Positions 11,348 through 24,700 of a DNA stretch of 64,000 nt are shown here, piece by piece; position 1 is the first letter of the stretch; every line of letters begins with the position of its first letter. The DNA comes from Chaetomium olivaceum (lineage: Eukaryota; Ascomycota; Sordariomycetes; Sordariales; Chaetomiaceae): the NCBI GenBank assembly GCA_039881045.1, contig JAYWVB010000055.1:124001-188000 (forward strand). Reading direction: 5' to 3'. The position numbers and the translations under genes are program-made. The notes beneath the pieces were generated by a model. The model saw nothing but the letters and a program-made list of their open reading frames with translations. It was not told where the DNA came from and searched no databases.

Positions 11348-14300
11348 GCTCCGGCCCTTTGTTGTCATGATCATCGCGACCAGGGCAGGTTTGGGAATAG
11401 GCCAGGGGTCATTCCCGGCGCAGGGTCAGATCTCAGTGGCTGTTCCACAGGGAAATGGCGCTGTTTCGGCCACCAACCATCCGCCCTCCCGTCGCGCCAT
11501 CCCAAATTCGGACATGCTTCCAGAATCTTGTGGGAAGCCAATCGGCACAGCTGGCATTGGATTTCACCAACCCCAGCACGTGGAGAGGCAGTTCCTGCCG
11601 AGCGGGACCGCAAGTGTTTGACATCAATCCGAGGCCACTGCCCGAGCTTGGAGATGTGATACCGACCCAAAGAGAAGTACTCTGATGGTGTTGCTTGATG
11701 CGGAAGAGTCCGGTAGTTATTCGCCGCTGGTGTTGCTGCGGACATTTCGCTGTGTTGATGTACTTGTTGCTCGAGACCCAACATGCCTCGATTCTCGACG
11801 GAGGTCGGGGTCGGGGTCGTTGATTCAGCTAACAAACACGGTCGGCGATGTATTGTAACACAGTGTGATGCAGGCAACGCGATCCCTACGCTTGTGAGGG
11901 TTAGTTGCAAGAAACCAGTCACTCTAGTGCACTTTACGGGGTATGCTTCGGTAGTGTAGTTTGCGTGAGAGTGCCTTGTCCTTGCCTGAAGACCGCAAAG
12001 CATCCACCTCGACCCTATGGAAATTGGTTCCATCTTTGCAGGAAGATGCCTGTGTCGAGTCGCGGGGCTTGAAACCGGCAGTCGGGGTATTTTCTGGCAA
12101 TGAAAACGTTAGTGGCCAGGGATACTAGGCAAATGTCGTGTACGCAGAAAACAAGCGAGAGGGAGAGAGAGAGGGTTGCCAATGGAAGTCCGCAGGGTTC
12201 AATGCTCGAAATTCCATTCCGAGATGTTCCTTCCGCATCTGTTGTTGGGTGCTCATTGGAGAGAGCCTGGACGGGAAGACTTTCCTTCTCTTTTGCCCCA
12301 TAACTCCCTACCTAAGGTAACAAGCAAGCGATTCTACATTACACCAAAATCGTATTTGGAATGCTTTCACTAAAAAAATAGTTGAAACCCCCTCACCAAC
12401 CGATTCCCATGCCAACCCAAACTGGAATCCTCAGCTCAATATCAATGTCGTGGGTCCCCAACTCCCCACTTCCCGCGGCAGTCTGGCTGAGTCTAGTCAG
12501 CGCCACGCCAAACTCAAATTCTTGTTCAACTAACTACTGACAAATAAGCACATACTATGCAGGTGATAGGTACATACATACCGCGCTATACGTCAAACAG
12601 TCCATGGCGTGTATGTTTTCAGCTCCGCTGCTGGTGAGCGCTACTCGAGTTTTCATCGTTCGTTTGCCCAACACCATGTATCATCGAAAGCCACGGTCAC
12701 ACAGCATCTTCCACACGGCAATGCAATCCTTTCGTGACGGGTCTAACCGGCAATGCCCCGCCCTGTAACGACCTCTCGACTCCCGGGCGCCTCCACGCGG
12801 CTCCCTTTTTTACGCAGTACTTCGTACATACATATTACACGACATCTTTTCTTCGCCAAAACACTTTCTCCTGATGCGTCATCACCAGGGTCAGGTTGAG
12901 GCACGGCACCGAGCGTTGGGACTACCGGGCTGATTGACCCTGCAAGAATGATTTCAGGGTGCACAAGCCCACATGGCCAGGAGGAAAGCAGTCGCAAGCG
13001 AAAACAAGCGAAAACAAACGGGTTGCGTCGCCCGACGATCTGATGCAGCAGCGGCAGCGAAGCGTCGTCTGGCGTTCTGTGCGCTCCCGTGGAAGACGCC
13101 TGGAAGGGCAAGCATGGTTGGGTGGGATCTCTCACCCAAGCAAGCCGCTTCTCCACCTGTCACTCCTGGTATCTCGCGGCTGCTCCGGCCGTGTGGGTTG
13201 TTGTTCTGGTGCGCTTTGCGGTGCGTTCTCATGGACGCGTCGTCGCCCTCTTTGCTGGCCCCCAACCAAACCCCCCTCCCCTTGATGAAACCGTCGGTGC
13301 CACCCCTGCTAGAAAAGAAGGCTCAAACGATGCACCGTCTCTGATCTCACTCTCGGCTACGCTAAGAGGCTTACTAACCACACCCCCCAAGCCTCGAGAC
13401 ACATTGATCGAACCGTGGAAAAGCTTCCACCGTTGAGAGCCACACTCAAGCCCGGGGCGCCCTGGCTCGGCTTGTCGCGACGCACGTCTCGCGCCCACCA
13501 CCCTCTCTCAATGCGACCCTCTCGATGCACGACACCTTGCCCTTGGCCCGCTTACCACAACAGTGCTCCTGTGTTTCCCACCCACCCCGTCACACCAAAC
13601 CCCACTGGGATCCGTACTCGCTGCTGTTTGGGCGCCTGGGTGGAGATCAGCCTGCGGCTTGTTCGGCGCTGCTTCCCACCTCTCCGACGGCCCCTGTTTT
13701 CTGACAAGATGCGATGCCATCACAGCTCTTCCCCAGACGCCTCGCTCCCCTGCCGGGTCGGCACTCGTTTCGAGAAGGCGCGCACACTGGAATGGTGCGG
13801 CGGCGCAGCTTGCCCAAATGCCGCGCCCATGTCAAGGTAACCCGCTCACCACTGCCGCGACCCGTCAGTCCAGAGAGACAGAGTTACTCTGAAGAGCGGG
13901 CTGCCGCCACCATCACGCCGGTCTGTCGTCAGCGGTTGGATAGAAATGGGCATGTCGCCTGTGTGTCTCGCTCGCCCAGGGCCGAACCTGCGAGTTTCGC
14001 ACCCCGCAAAATGAGGGAGGATATCGCCTTTCTCGGTCATTTCTCGCGCACAGCAAAGCCGCTCCTCGAACTTGAGCGGTGCCGTTCACAATCGCTCGAT
14101 GCAGGGCGACCTTCCCCAGGCTAAATCCTCAGGCATTGAACGCTACCGTTCGGAGCTGAGCACATCCAAGCCGGTTAACCTCCTTCCTAATCGGCACAGT
14201 ACACGGCTGCATACCACCGTCGCCGCCGCTGCTACACAACCTTCACCACAACTTCAACCAGGCCTCAACTGCGTAGCCACTTCCTTGGTTCAGATGCGGC

Positions 14301-16537
14301 GAAGACAGAAGAGATCTGCTCGTCCGTGCTGTTCCATCTTCCCTCATCCTTTTCCGTCCAAGCTGGCGAGGGCTCAACACCACAAGCTCGCGCTCCCCAC
14401 CTCCAACACCACCCATCACAAGCCAGCGTTGCCGTTTCGAGACTGCTGCCACCAAACATGGACCGCCTGTTAGTCGCACTGTCAGCGCCAGCGGTGCAGG
14501 TTCTCCTGTCATTTTGTTGCCCGATCTGCATCCACACCCCTGTTGACGTTGCCTTCACCCCCCCTCTCCGCAGACCAAGCAACAGGCACCGCACCCACCC
14601 CCGAACCTTGCTTGGAGATCAAGGTCCGCGATTGGCTAAGCCGGATGGGAACTCAACAACGGTCATGCTTTCCGTGGAGTCGACACAGATGTAATGTGGG
14701 CCAAGGGCCAATCAGCCACCCCTCCATGCTCGAGCCGAGATGCCATGCCACCTCTCCAATGCATCTCTGCACGCTCTCGTTGAGGGTTTTTGTTCTTGCC
14801 ACACTGCTGGCCGCCAGAAGATGCGGCTGCATCGAGGCGGCTGCACAGTTAGGCTGTCAGATCGGTGCGCGCGCCCCTGTCGAGAGGGCCTGGGTTGCTC
14901 CCAGACGGCGTCCACATGGGTTTCTCATGTATGGCGTGTGGTTTGATAGATCATCTTTCTGGCCTGCTTCATTGTCTGTATCGGATGTATGCGTGGGCGT
15001 CACTGCGCCAAATAGGCCCTCGCGACTTCTCACGTCTCTCCATGCACGCATACACGCACGCAGTCCGCCCTCGCAACTCACATCCTGAGTCCAAACCTGT
15101 TGTGTGTGTGCCACTCCTCTTCTTCGTTCTGCCCCTGAACCACTTGCACTTCGTTGCTTGTCACCGGGCTTGCCATCAACGTTTCCCATCCGTTTTTCGG
15201 CTTCTTCTTTGCGCGCCAGCGGTGACTTCGGTTGGTTCCATCAACGTCCTAGCACAGCATTAGCCATTCAGCCGAGATCTTGTGGTCCAGCAGCTTCTCA
15301 CTATAGCCCTGTTGCCCGCCTCGACCCCTTGACCACAGAGGAGTGGCCCCCGATCGCTGGCTGGTGGTGTGGCTCAGCAAGCAGACCACCTGCGTCCAAG
15401 CCGATATTATTATAGCGGAGTTCATAGCTCGCGGCTTTTGTCTAATCGAGGCACCCGCCCCCCCCAGACGCCACCCCTGGGCGAGCCGCCGTTATAGCAG
15501 CCGTCTACTGTCAGGTACCAGGTACCCCCCCCAGCTCCCCCAGCCAGTCAGTCCCATCCATTCTTGCGGTTGCCCGTGCAGACCCTGGTCTGATTTCGAA
15601 TGCGGCCTCGGCGCTCCTCCGTTGTGGACTGGGTTCTCCGCCGGTATTGATCCCACCTTCATCCCACCTTAGGAACAGGGGACCAAGGGAGCGGGCCTTA
15701 ATACCACCAAGGACAGCCCTCAAGAGCCATAACTCCCGGATCTATTCCGTTCTCGAGGATATCCACCAGCAGACCGGCCCCGCCGTGAATTGGCTAAAAC
15801 ACCCAACCTCACCCAAGATATCTTACTGCTTCCAGGTTCCTCAGGCCAGGGCCAACTCTTTCTCCTCCGTGTTATTCGATCATCCTCACTGCCAAACCGA
15901 CGACCACGGCCGATAACAGCCCGGCTTACCATAGGACGGAGCCCACTGGACTACGGACGACGACACTGGTGGATTCGTCTGATCTTTGTTCTAACTGGCG
16001 GGAACCCATCTTGCTGGTACGACACTCATCGTCCCCGAGGGATTTATCTCTTCATTCGACGCCGCAGCTGTCGAGTTCCATGCCCGGAAAGGCCCAGGAA
16101 GGCCCGCTACAGACAAACCTTCAACAACGATCGCCCTCGACTCCCAGCACGTTTCGCCCCCCTGCCTCTACATAGATCGCGGGGATCGACTGAGATCAGC
16201 AACCAAACTCGTGGCTTTGGAGGTAGCAGACCCGCCCACCCGGTGTTGCCGTCGGTGATGTGCACCCGTGGCTCCTGATTTCTCGTACACCAACACCAGC
16301 ACTCACTCGCTTCTCGCATCCGTCATTCGCTTTTCAGCCTGCCTCGTGGGCATCAGCTTGCGCTACCGGGGCAATCTCCTTAGCCCTCCTTGACCACCGC
16401 CAGAGACACCTTTATCCTCGTCGATCACCGACAAACAATTCCAAATGCTTGTTACCAGGCACACCGCTACGGAGCAGAGTTCTTGGTCCATAAGCAAGTT
16501 CGAAACCGCCTTTCGCAAGTCTGCGGAGAAATTACGC
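11348..16537. other. Upstream region and probable long leader of the homeodomain gene
   Basis: No protein gene supported. From about 13.0 kb onward the sequence becomes increasingly C/T-rich on the plus strand, and 15.4-16.5 kb has the look of a long transcribed leader (runs such as TACCCCCCCCAGCTCCCCCA). Many short upstream ATGs are present. Developmental regulators in filamentous ascomycetes often have kilobase 5' UTRs with uORFs; that this applies here is inference. Confidence 0.4.
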
Positions 16538-18768
16538 ATGTCGAACAACTTCGACACGGTGACGCAGTCGGACTGGCAGGGCCAGTACTCATTCCTCCCA
16601 CCAGGCGACAACACCATCTTTTCGCAGCCATACGAACATGTGACAGGCTCGTCCGAAAACGCGGAGGCGCAGGCGCAGCCACGGACGGTGGTTGCGCCGA
16701 GCGAGGGTCCTAAGCCGGAGGACTCACCCCTGGATCATCGTCTCGACCCTCTCGGTCTGCGGCAGCCCAAGCAGCCGTCACCAATCCCAGAACAACCAGA
16801 AAACCAAGGAGAGCAGTATTCATCCAAGGCACCCGAGTTGGCACATGAGGAGTCATCCACCTCGACCGAGACCCGGGGCATGTCCTTGGGGTCGAACCCC
16901 CTGAGTTCGGTATCCTCGGCGGGACAAGGCTCCGAGACGGCGCCGAGTCACTCAGGGAATGAGGGGCAAGCCGTCATCAAAGAGGAGGATGAAGAGGTGG
17001 TGGACGACGAGGACATGCTTGAAGGCGAGGTAGACGGAGACGCACAAACCCAGCCACAGACGGCCGCGCAGAGAGGACGGCGCAGCGGCGGAAGATGAAG
17101 CGCTTTAGGTACATTACCCGGACAGCGTCCCTTGGAGAGAGACAAGCAGTGGCTAATATTTCGCAGGCTCACTCACCAACAAACGAGATTCCTAATGAGC
17201 GAATTTGCCAAGCAACCCCATCCTGATGCTGCTCACCGCGAACGACTCTCGCGAGAGATCCCCGGGCTAAGCCCACGGCAAGTGCAGGTGTGGTTTCAGA
17301 ACCGGTAAGTTCCCAATCTGGGGTTGCCGTCTTGGGCGTGAGCACGGCAAGCGGCGTACTGACCGGTAGCTAGCCGTGCCAAAATCAAGCGCTTGACAGC
17401 GGACGACCGCGAGCGGATGATGAAGATGAGGGCAGTCCCGGAGGATTTCGACAGCCTGAGCGCACTCCATTCCCCATATGGCGCTGTCCATGGCCTGGGA
17501 ACACCCATTACCTCGCCAGTTGATCTCGGCGGTTCTTCGTACGCGGACCATATGATGCGACCTCTCATGGTGGATGTGAGGCGGCACGAAGGTGACGAGC
17601 ATCTATCGCCCACCGGCCTCAGCCCGGCGTTCGGGAGCATTGGCTTCAACCCATCAGCTGGGCTCAGCACCCCGGACATTCTCTCACCTATTTCACCCAC
17701 CTCTACCGACCGTTACGGCTACCCGAGCCACCTTTCAAACCCGCCATTGAGCGCCGGACCGAGAACATCGAACCCATTCGCGCGGCAGTCGAGCCTCGAC
17801 TCGGGGATGCAAATGCATAACCACCACTCCAGGCAACAAATTCGCCCGCTACAACCGCTCCAGCTCCGCGAGACCATGACCAGATCGCGCTCCGACAGCC
17901 TCCAGTCGCCGCTACGCTCGAGCATGTCGTGGAAGGGCGACGCAATCGACTACACCACCTACCATGGGGGAATTCGTCCCCTCACATCGGAGGCCGGCAA
18001 CATGGCCTCTACCATCAGGATCAAGTGGGCGGGAGTTCTGCCGGCGGCATGGGCGGCTACGACTCTGGGAACTATTCCGGTAGGTTCTGGGAGAGAATCC
18101 AGGGGGGCTGAATAGGTTCAGAATGGAGGACTAACTGACCACGACTAGCAGGCTCCACCGTCCAGTCACCAACGCACTATTCCGGTTTCCAATCCTCCAG
18201 CCTCCAGGCAAACCAACAACGCAACTCCCGACTCAGGGCCGCGTCCGCCTCCCTCCCTCTCGGTCTCGACCTACGAACCCAGTTCCGATCGGCCATCGGA
18301 TCCGGCGGCATGCAGAACTCGGCGCACTCCCCCGGACCGCGCACCGCATCGACCCCTCAACTCGGCGGCGTCTCGTCCAGCTACACGGGCAGCTTTCCCT
18401 CAGCACCCCTCGCCGCCCCCGTCGACTTCTCCCTGCCGCGGTCGTCCGGCTACCGGACCTCGACCAGCGACTACTCGATCCCGCAGATGAGCGCACCGAT
18501 CGCGCCGCCCAACGATTTCTCGCAGGCCTTCCAGGCCAGCCTGTCGAGCTCGAGCTCGCGGACGCCGATGCGCGATTCCTTCGGGGGCGGGCCGCTGGGG
18601 CTGGGCGGCCACGGCGGCCACGGGCAGGGCCAGGGACACGGCCACGGCGGAGCCGGCGACCGCGGCGACGAGTACGCGGACCCGCTGGGCATGAAGCGCA
18701 AGCGCAGCTTCACGGGGCCGGCCTCGGCCACCACGACCGGGGCGGGCGCCTACGGCAGCACCGCATAA
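16538..18768 (+). CDS. Homeodomain transcription factor (two apparent frame breaks)
   Basis: Nuclear DNA-binding regulator with a TALE-unlike fungal homeodomain: KMKRFRLTHQQTRFL, then SREIPGLSPRQVQVWFQNRR, with the WFQNRR recognition helix split by an intron. Exons: 16538..17108, 17167..17304, 17374..18079, 18152..18768; all introns have canonical ends and phases that agree. The N-terminal arm is acidic (EEDEEVVDDEDM); the long C-terminus is Ser/Pro/Gly-rich and ends in a KRKRSF patch. It resembles fungal conidiation homeobox factors (Htf1/Hox2-like), from memory. Two frame problems: at 17063-17076 the acidic frame must switch to reach ERTAQRRKMKRF (one base short), and at 17966-17970 a run of five Gs must be six to continue into NSSPHIGGRQHGLYHQ and the last intron. 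The start at MSNNFDTVTQ is preferred over the ATG at 16445; that is uncertain. Confidence 0.85.
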
Positions 18769-21700
18769 GCGTAGCATGGCTCGCCAGCAGCCGCGGATGG
18801 ATGACCTTGACGAAAATATGGCACAACTACCTATACACACTATAGCGTCGGCGGGCGCCTATCGAAAAAATTGCGGTTCTTTCTTGTCCCCCCCCCCGGC
18901 AGAGGAGACCGACATCCCGACTTTACTCTGCCCCCCTGTTTTGGCTCGTCAAACGCGTATTCATATTACCTTCTTCGCATGCAGCAGCATCGCGCCCCCT
19001 TTTGACCGGAATTTTATTTATACGATCGATCGATCGATACGAGACAGATCCGCGCTGGCGGCTTCTTTTATAACAGGGAGTCTCCCACTACCTTGGCGCG
19101 GCTACTTCGATTCTTCTTTTTCTTCAACTTTTTTTGTTGCTCTACTTTGTTACGATTGATATTTGATCGGGTACGATCTGTTGTTGTGGGCGGCTCGATT
19201 CCATGGTATCATTGGTGTTGGTTGCGAGAGGAAAGATCACCTTTTTGTGTTTGTGTTTTTGGAAATATGGATGGGATAACACTATTACTACGTTTTCTAC
19301 GACCGGCGAACGGGAGGTTTGATGATTACTGGCGAATTTGACAAGGCTGTTTCACGGAAAAGAAAACCAAACTTCAATGGTGGAATGGTTAGGTTGTTTT
19401 GCTGGCGGTGGGGTCTGCATTGGGTGGGTGGCTGGGTGGTTGCTTTGCGGATGGTTATGCGACGTGTGTGTGTGTGTGTGTTACCATTGTCTGGTAGGGA
19501 TAGGGGCTAGCCGGCTGGCGTGTTCTCTCCCCTTTGTCTTCTCTACTAGCCGTGTACATAGATAGACGAAGAAACTGAGGACGTTCAAAAATTGTGTCCA
19601 TTCCGAATCTCCGCGGCCCCTACCTCTTTGCATTTTCTCAACCACGCTACGTTCATCGGGTCGTGGCCCAAGGTTCCGGCTCCCTTAGACGACTCTCTCC
19701 CCGTTTAGCGCAGACCCGGCGAAAACTGCCGTGGGCGGAAGACATGCGTTGGGTTGCAACCGCTTGGAAAGGAGCCTTGATCCGACAGCAACAAGCTGCA
19801 CCGGTCACGGTTGTACAAGGCAAGATGGGAAGAGGAGGGGTCTGTTGACGGGATCTGCCGGGCCTGGGTTCAGGGTTGCGTGCCTCAACCAGTCAGGTCG
19901 GATGAGGTGAGGAGAGATGTGAGGTGAGACATGAGATGCGATGACATCCACATCGAGCCTTGCATTGCAGCATACTCCACACTTTGATGCATAACATGGC
20001 ACCTTGAAGTCTGCATCTCTGCCCGCGCAGCAAATGGGAGGCGTGTACCATTCCCTGCGGGCCACTTCATTGCCGGACAAGAAAGAGGAGAAAGAGACAG
20101 GTACATGCACCTTGGCTACTCCAACCCCGGTTGGGATCGCCTGTGAAACGGAACCACACTGCCTTCCTTTCCCCATTCACTCCCACAACATGTGAGGAGA
20201 GGAGTTGTGGCTGGGTCTTGGCTGCTGCTGGTTGCAGTGCGGTCAATCCCGTCTTCGTTAGCCTCGGTCGTTTACTCGGGCACAGTAAAAATACCTGGCA
20301 TTGTCGAACAGCACCGTGGTTTTGTGGTGTAGCTTTGGTGGCTCGCTGTTGTCGGGAACCCCCGCCGAAGAGTGGTCTGTCTGGTACCGGATGTGGTTGG
20401 CTGCCACTGGCGACGGCCTCATTTCGGCCAACGTTTGGTCGACCGTCCCGCATCTTGAGCGAAATCATTACGCAGGTACCAGACGGAGTGGCAAAACGTA
20501 TTCCGGTATGCAACCAACTTCGACAGAGGAATATGCAATAACCCCGCTCAATGCCTTTGCACAGGTGGGGAAGGACAATACCGTTGTGTCTGTCCTCCAG
20601 GTTATCACGGCTGTGGAAGAGGGCGCAGATCCGTTACCCCGCCCCAAAGCTTAACAGTCTGGTCGTGATGGGGCAGCGAAGCCAAGCGGTGACAAATGAC
20701 ATGGACGTGTCGTCAACTACCCGGTCTTCGACGGAGCATCTCGAAGGTTTCCATGTTAGGAAGTGCTTGCTCGACCAACCATCAATGATCATCAGCGGCC
20801 GCCGTTGCAGCCGGCCGACCGTCCCGTCCGCAAACTGTGGCCGGGCGTCGTGCCGTCTCCTGCTCATCTTGCGAGCAGCTACCGCGGTAGTATCGCCTAC
20901 TTCCCTCTGAAACCGCGGGGAAACGGTCGGCTTGGCCCCAGAGTCCGGGGAAAGGCTTGATCGGAAAATAAGGCAGATTAAAAAAACGTGCGCCGTCATT
21001 AACTGCGGAATGGAACGCCGCCGTCCCCTCTGATTGGGAGATCTCTCGAGAGCCATCTTGGAGATGCAGCTTAACACGGACGACGTTGTGATGTTGCGAC
21101 GTCGAATACAGCCTGTTACTCATCAGCCTGCTTTGGCCCTGACCGGGATGACAGGATCGAGGGTCACTTACACCAAGAGCCGGGAATGCGGAGAGGCATT
21201 CTGGCGTTCTCCAGGTCATTTATGCAATTGCCGGCTGATCTTGCCCACTCCCAGTACAGGCTGGCGTTGGGTCCAGTGCGGCCATGCCATGTTCGTCGAA
21301 ACTCTCCGGGGACGGGGCGGCGCCAGGAATCTTCTCTGCATGGTAACCAGAGATGATCTTCAATAGACTAGACATGTCGGGACAAGGCGCTCGGAATCAG
21401 AGATCCCAGTATCCCAATCCGTCCAACGTTCCTTCAAGCCATGGAATGCCTCTACACGAACATTGTCCACATGTGCTTCGCATCCCATTCGCCATGCCGA
21501 CCGTTTCTGTAAGCCGTATGGAAGACGGAGTGAGAGTTGACCAAGAGCCGGTTACGACGGGTTTGCACCACTAATGCCAGTCGATGTTCGCCAGTGCTTT
21601 GGAGGCGAGAAGCCGCGGACCAAAGCAGGGCAGTTACGGAAGCCAGCATACGCTGACATTTGCGCATCCCCGCCTTGAAGCGTCCACAACGGTTCCTGCG

Positions 21701-24700
21701 TAACCCCTCCCTCCCTCTTTACACACCCCACCTACCCAGAGGAAGGAGTGGTATTCGTAAGACTGCCATGCCCCAAGTCGAGGAAGCGCCGTGAGGTTTT
21801 GGGGCCAAGGAAGCGGCAATCTCCGCGGCTATCGTTCCTCGAACTGGTTTAGGCGGGCGAAAGGGTGAGCGGTGCCGCCGGTGCATCTCAGGGCGAGCCG
21901 CGCTGAGCCCTGGACCGCTCTGCGCCCCCCCGTGCACCCAACCACGGACCAGGTTAGGTGTGGTGCGGGCTGCAGCGGCACGGTCTTGGAATTGAGTTGA
22001 CAAGAATATCTCTGCATGTCTTCTGCGAGTGCACAGAAGTTGTGCAGATCAGGTTCGAATGGTGGCTGGTGTTAAACTCGTGTCACGTCGATGATCACCG
22101 GCTGCCCGCTTTTCTCCAGGGGATGAGGCCGGCTTGCAGGGTGTCTTGATGCAACTTTGTTTGGCAAACAGTTGAGGAGCGAGATGCGCCTCACCTCACC
22201 TCACCTGGATCGGTCCCAGGCCAAAACGGAATGCGAGGAGGTCCCGGGGGGGGGAGAAGCCCGGCCCTCCAGCCTTGCGCCATAACAACCGGCATCGTCA
22301 CCGTCGACCAGTAGGGCAAGCCGGGCCGACTTGATTAAGAATCGGAAAAATGGTCGCGCTCAGGTGTAGTGAGTATGACGGTACGGAGTACACTCCTTCG
22401 TAGACAGGATGAAAGCGGCGCGCTCTGCGGCATGTCTCATCTGGCACGATGTCACTGGAGGGGTGGAGAGGGGCGTGAGTGTGCAACAAGATCCCTGCCC
22501 GAATAGGGTTCGCATCTCAAAGTCCGCACCGGGCGATCGAAGGGGCCTGCAGAATGGTGGGTTGGATTTTGTCCGTTGGCGTTGACCATCGGACCCAGCC
22601 ACGGCAGATCGAAACGGTTCCGACTGCCGGAATATTGTCGAGCGCGATCCGGAGCGGGAATCTCGCGCCCCAGTCCCGGACTGCGAGATTGAAGGCCTGT
22701 TGCAGCAGTGTCCGACCCGTTGATATGAGACATTTCGAGACGGATACATGAACCTGGAACCCGACAACCAAGGACGGCACGGTAACGAGGGCAGCATCGA
22801 TCCGGTCGAGGTACATAGACCTAGGACGAGTTGAACTTTCAGTCGTGAGCCGACGAGTCCGGCATGTCCAAGAATCCAGATGCAACGCCCGCGTGGGCTG
22901 CAGCAAGGGAGTTTAGGTTGGTTGCAACTCTGGGGAGGAGAGGGAAAAGGGTGCGGAAGAAGCTCCTTCGAGTGGGACTGGCTCACTGGATTCACTGCAC
23001 TGGCACAATGGGTCCCTGGGGAAAGCGGCAGGCTGCCACTGGCGAGAGGAGCCGACACAGCACCACGGTACCGAGAAGCGCGAGAGGTGAAGGTGCGAGG
23101 GGTGCAAACGAAACAATTGGCAAGCGCGAGGTCTGATGAGACGATCGAGACCCACATGGTTCGATCACACCGCCAGGGTCCCTGTTGTGGACTTGTGGAC
23201 TTGTGGCCTGCCACGCCTGCCTGAGGATTGAGGTGCCTGCCGGATCACGCACTGACCAAGGCGACGGAGTGGGCAGTCCGGCCCCAACGCCATTGCCTAA
23301 AACAGTAAGAGCGAAGCTTGACAGGAAGAGCCAAGGCAGTTGCTGCAGGGGCCATCCTCTTCACCACCACTTCACCACCTTCCGTCCTCCACGGTAAGGC
23401 ACCAGATTCAATGCTCCGGCGTTGCACCTCACGATGCACATTTCGATTGAGCCCGTGGCGCCCGGTACTTTCCATTTTTCCAGGTATTGTATCATGGAAT
23501 GGGTTGAAGACCGAACCGACGAAACAACACGCGCGTCTATCCCAGTCTTTTCTCTCAGAGCATGGAAGTTCAGTCAGACCTTCCTTTCTAGGTTTGCAAA
23601 ATACCTTGATGCCCCCGAGATTCGAGTATAACCTTAAGAAATGCGCCCCGTACTCAACGCCCCCGGTGGCCCGGTGGGACTGCCTGTCACAGCCGAACCT
23701 TACAAGTAGGCCTGCAACGTCACCGCGCGACCCCCGAGCACCGGTACCGAAGAGACGTCGTGGTGCCTGACCCGCCTATCGGGGTCATTATTTGCGAGCC
23801 GAGACGAAATGGGCGAGTCCGCGGCAGAGGATTCGACGCTCAACAAGCAACAAGAGATGTTCAAAGGAAACCCGCAGCGAGATGCTGCAGGCGGGCGTGC
23901 GAGTACCCGGCCTCCCTTGGCTATTTCTGCCGTATCCCGTTTTTCGCGCACTCGCAATACTCCCATTCCAGGCTCTCCTGCGCTTCCCCTTGGCCCATGA
24001 CCTGGTTGAGCGGTCTGGTGGTTCAGATTCAATATACGCTTCATTCGGCTAAATTACCTGCGTCCTTGTTGAATTGGAGGCGAGCTGCCTTCCCCATGGG
24101 ACAAGTCCGATACTCAGAGCCTCGCATCTCTTGGCTCAGTCGACAGAAACCCCGACTTGTCCGAGCCGCCGCAGCTGTCCGCTGGCTGCTGCCATTGAGT
24201 GGCCCTGCTCAATTTAACTCTCGGGTTTGGTGTGTCTGGCACGCCAGGGGTCGACCCCTCTGGAGGGTGCCACGGTCCGGCAAACGTCAAGTGTCAAAAT
24301 CGAGCCACCAGAAGCTGGGCGGGCTCCCGAGATTGGCGGACGAACCATGTGCGACGAACCTTCAGTCTGGGAATGACACCGGTGCAGCTCGTCCATGACC
24401 GGCACATCGTCCCCACCGGCTCAATTCATCACGGCACCATGCACAATGGCGCCGGGTGTCGTTGAGAGAATAAAGAACGTGCCGTGATTTAAGTCTTCGC
24501 TAGCTAATCCTTTACCGGAGAGAGCTGGACGCTGCCGAGCGGACGAAAACACCCAGTAGCCGGTGACGGAGTGCCTCGCTTGTGTCAACCACCTGCCTTC
24601 TTGAGAAGACAATCGCGCATCTCGAGGGCTCAGCCCATCAAAGCCGACTTCACCGAGCACCATCAAGCTTTCGTTAAGCCGTATCTAACATGGCATTATC

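Noticed and set aside
18601..18660. GGCCACGGC-type repeat resembling a structured element
   Set aside because: It encodes the Gly/His/Gln-rich run of the homeodomain protein C-terminus and needs no other explanation.
22360..23214. 284-codon open frame on the minus strand in the 19-26 kb gap
   Set aside because: Low-complexity Ser/Pro/Arg/Cys composition, no domain, no conserved neighbour and no splice partners; it fits chance opening in GC-rich DNA.
23760..24398. 212-codon plus-strand open frame
   Set aside because: No recognisable motif, unusual residue use compared with real genes here, and overlapping frames of similar quality on the other strand.
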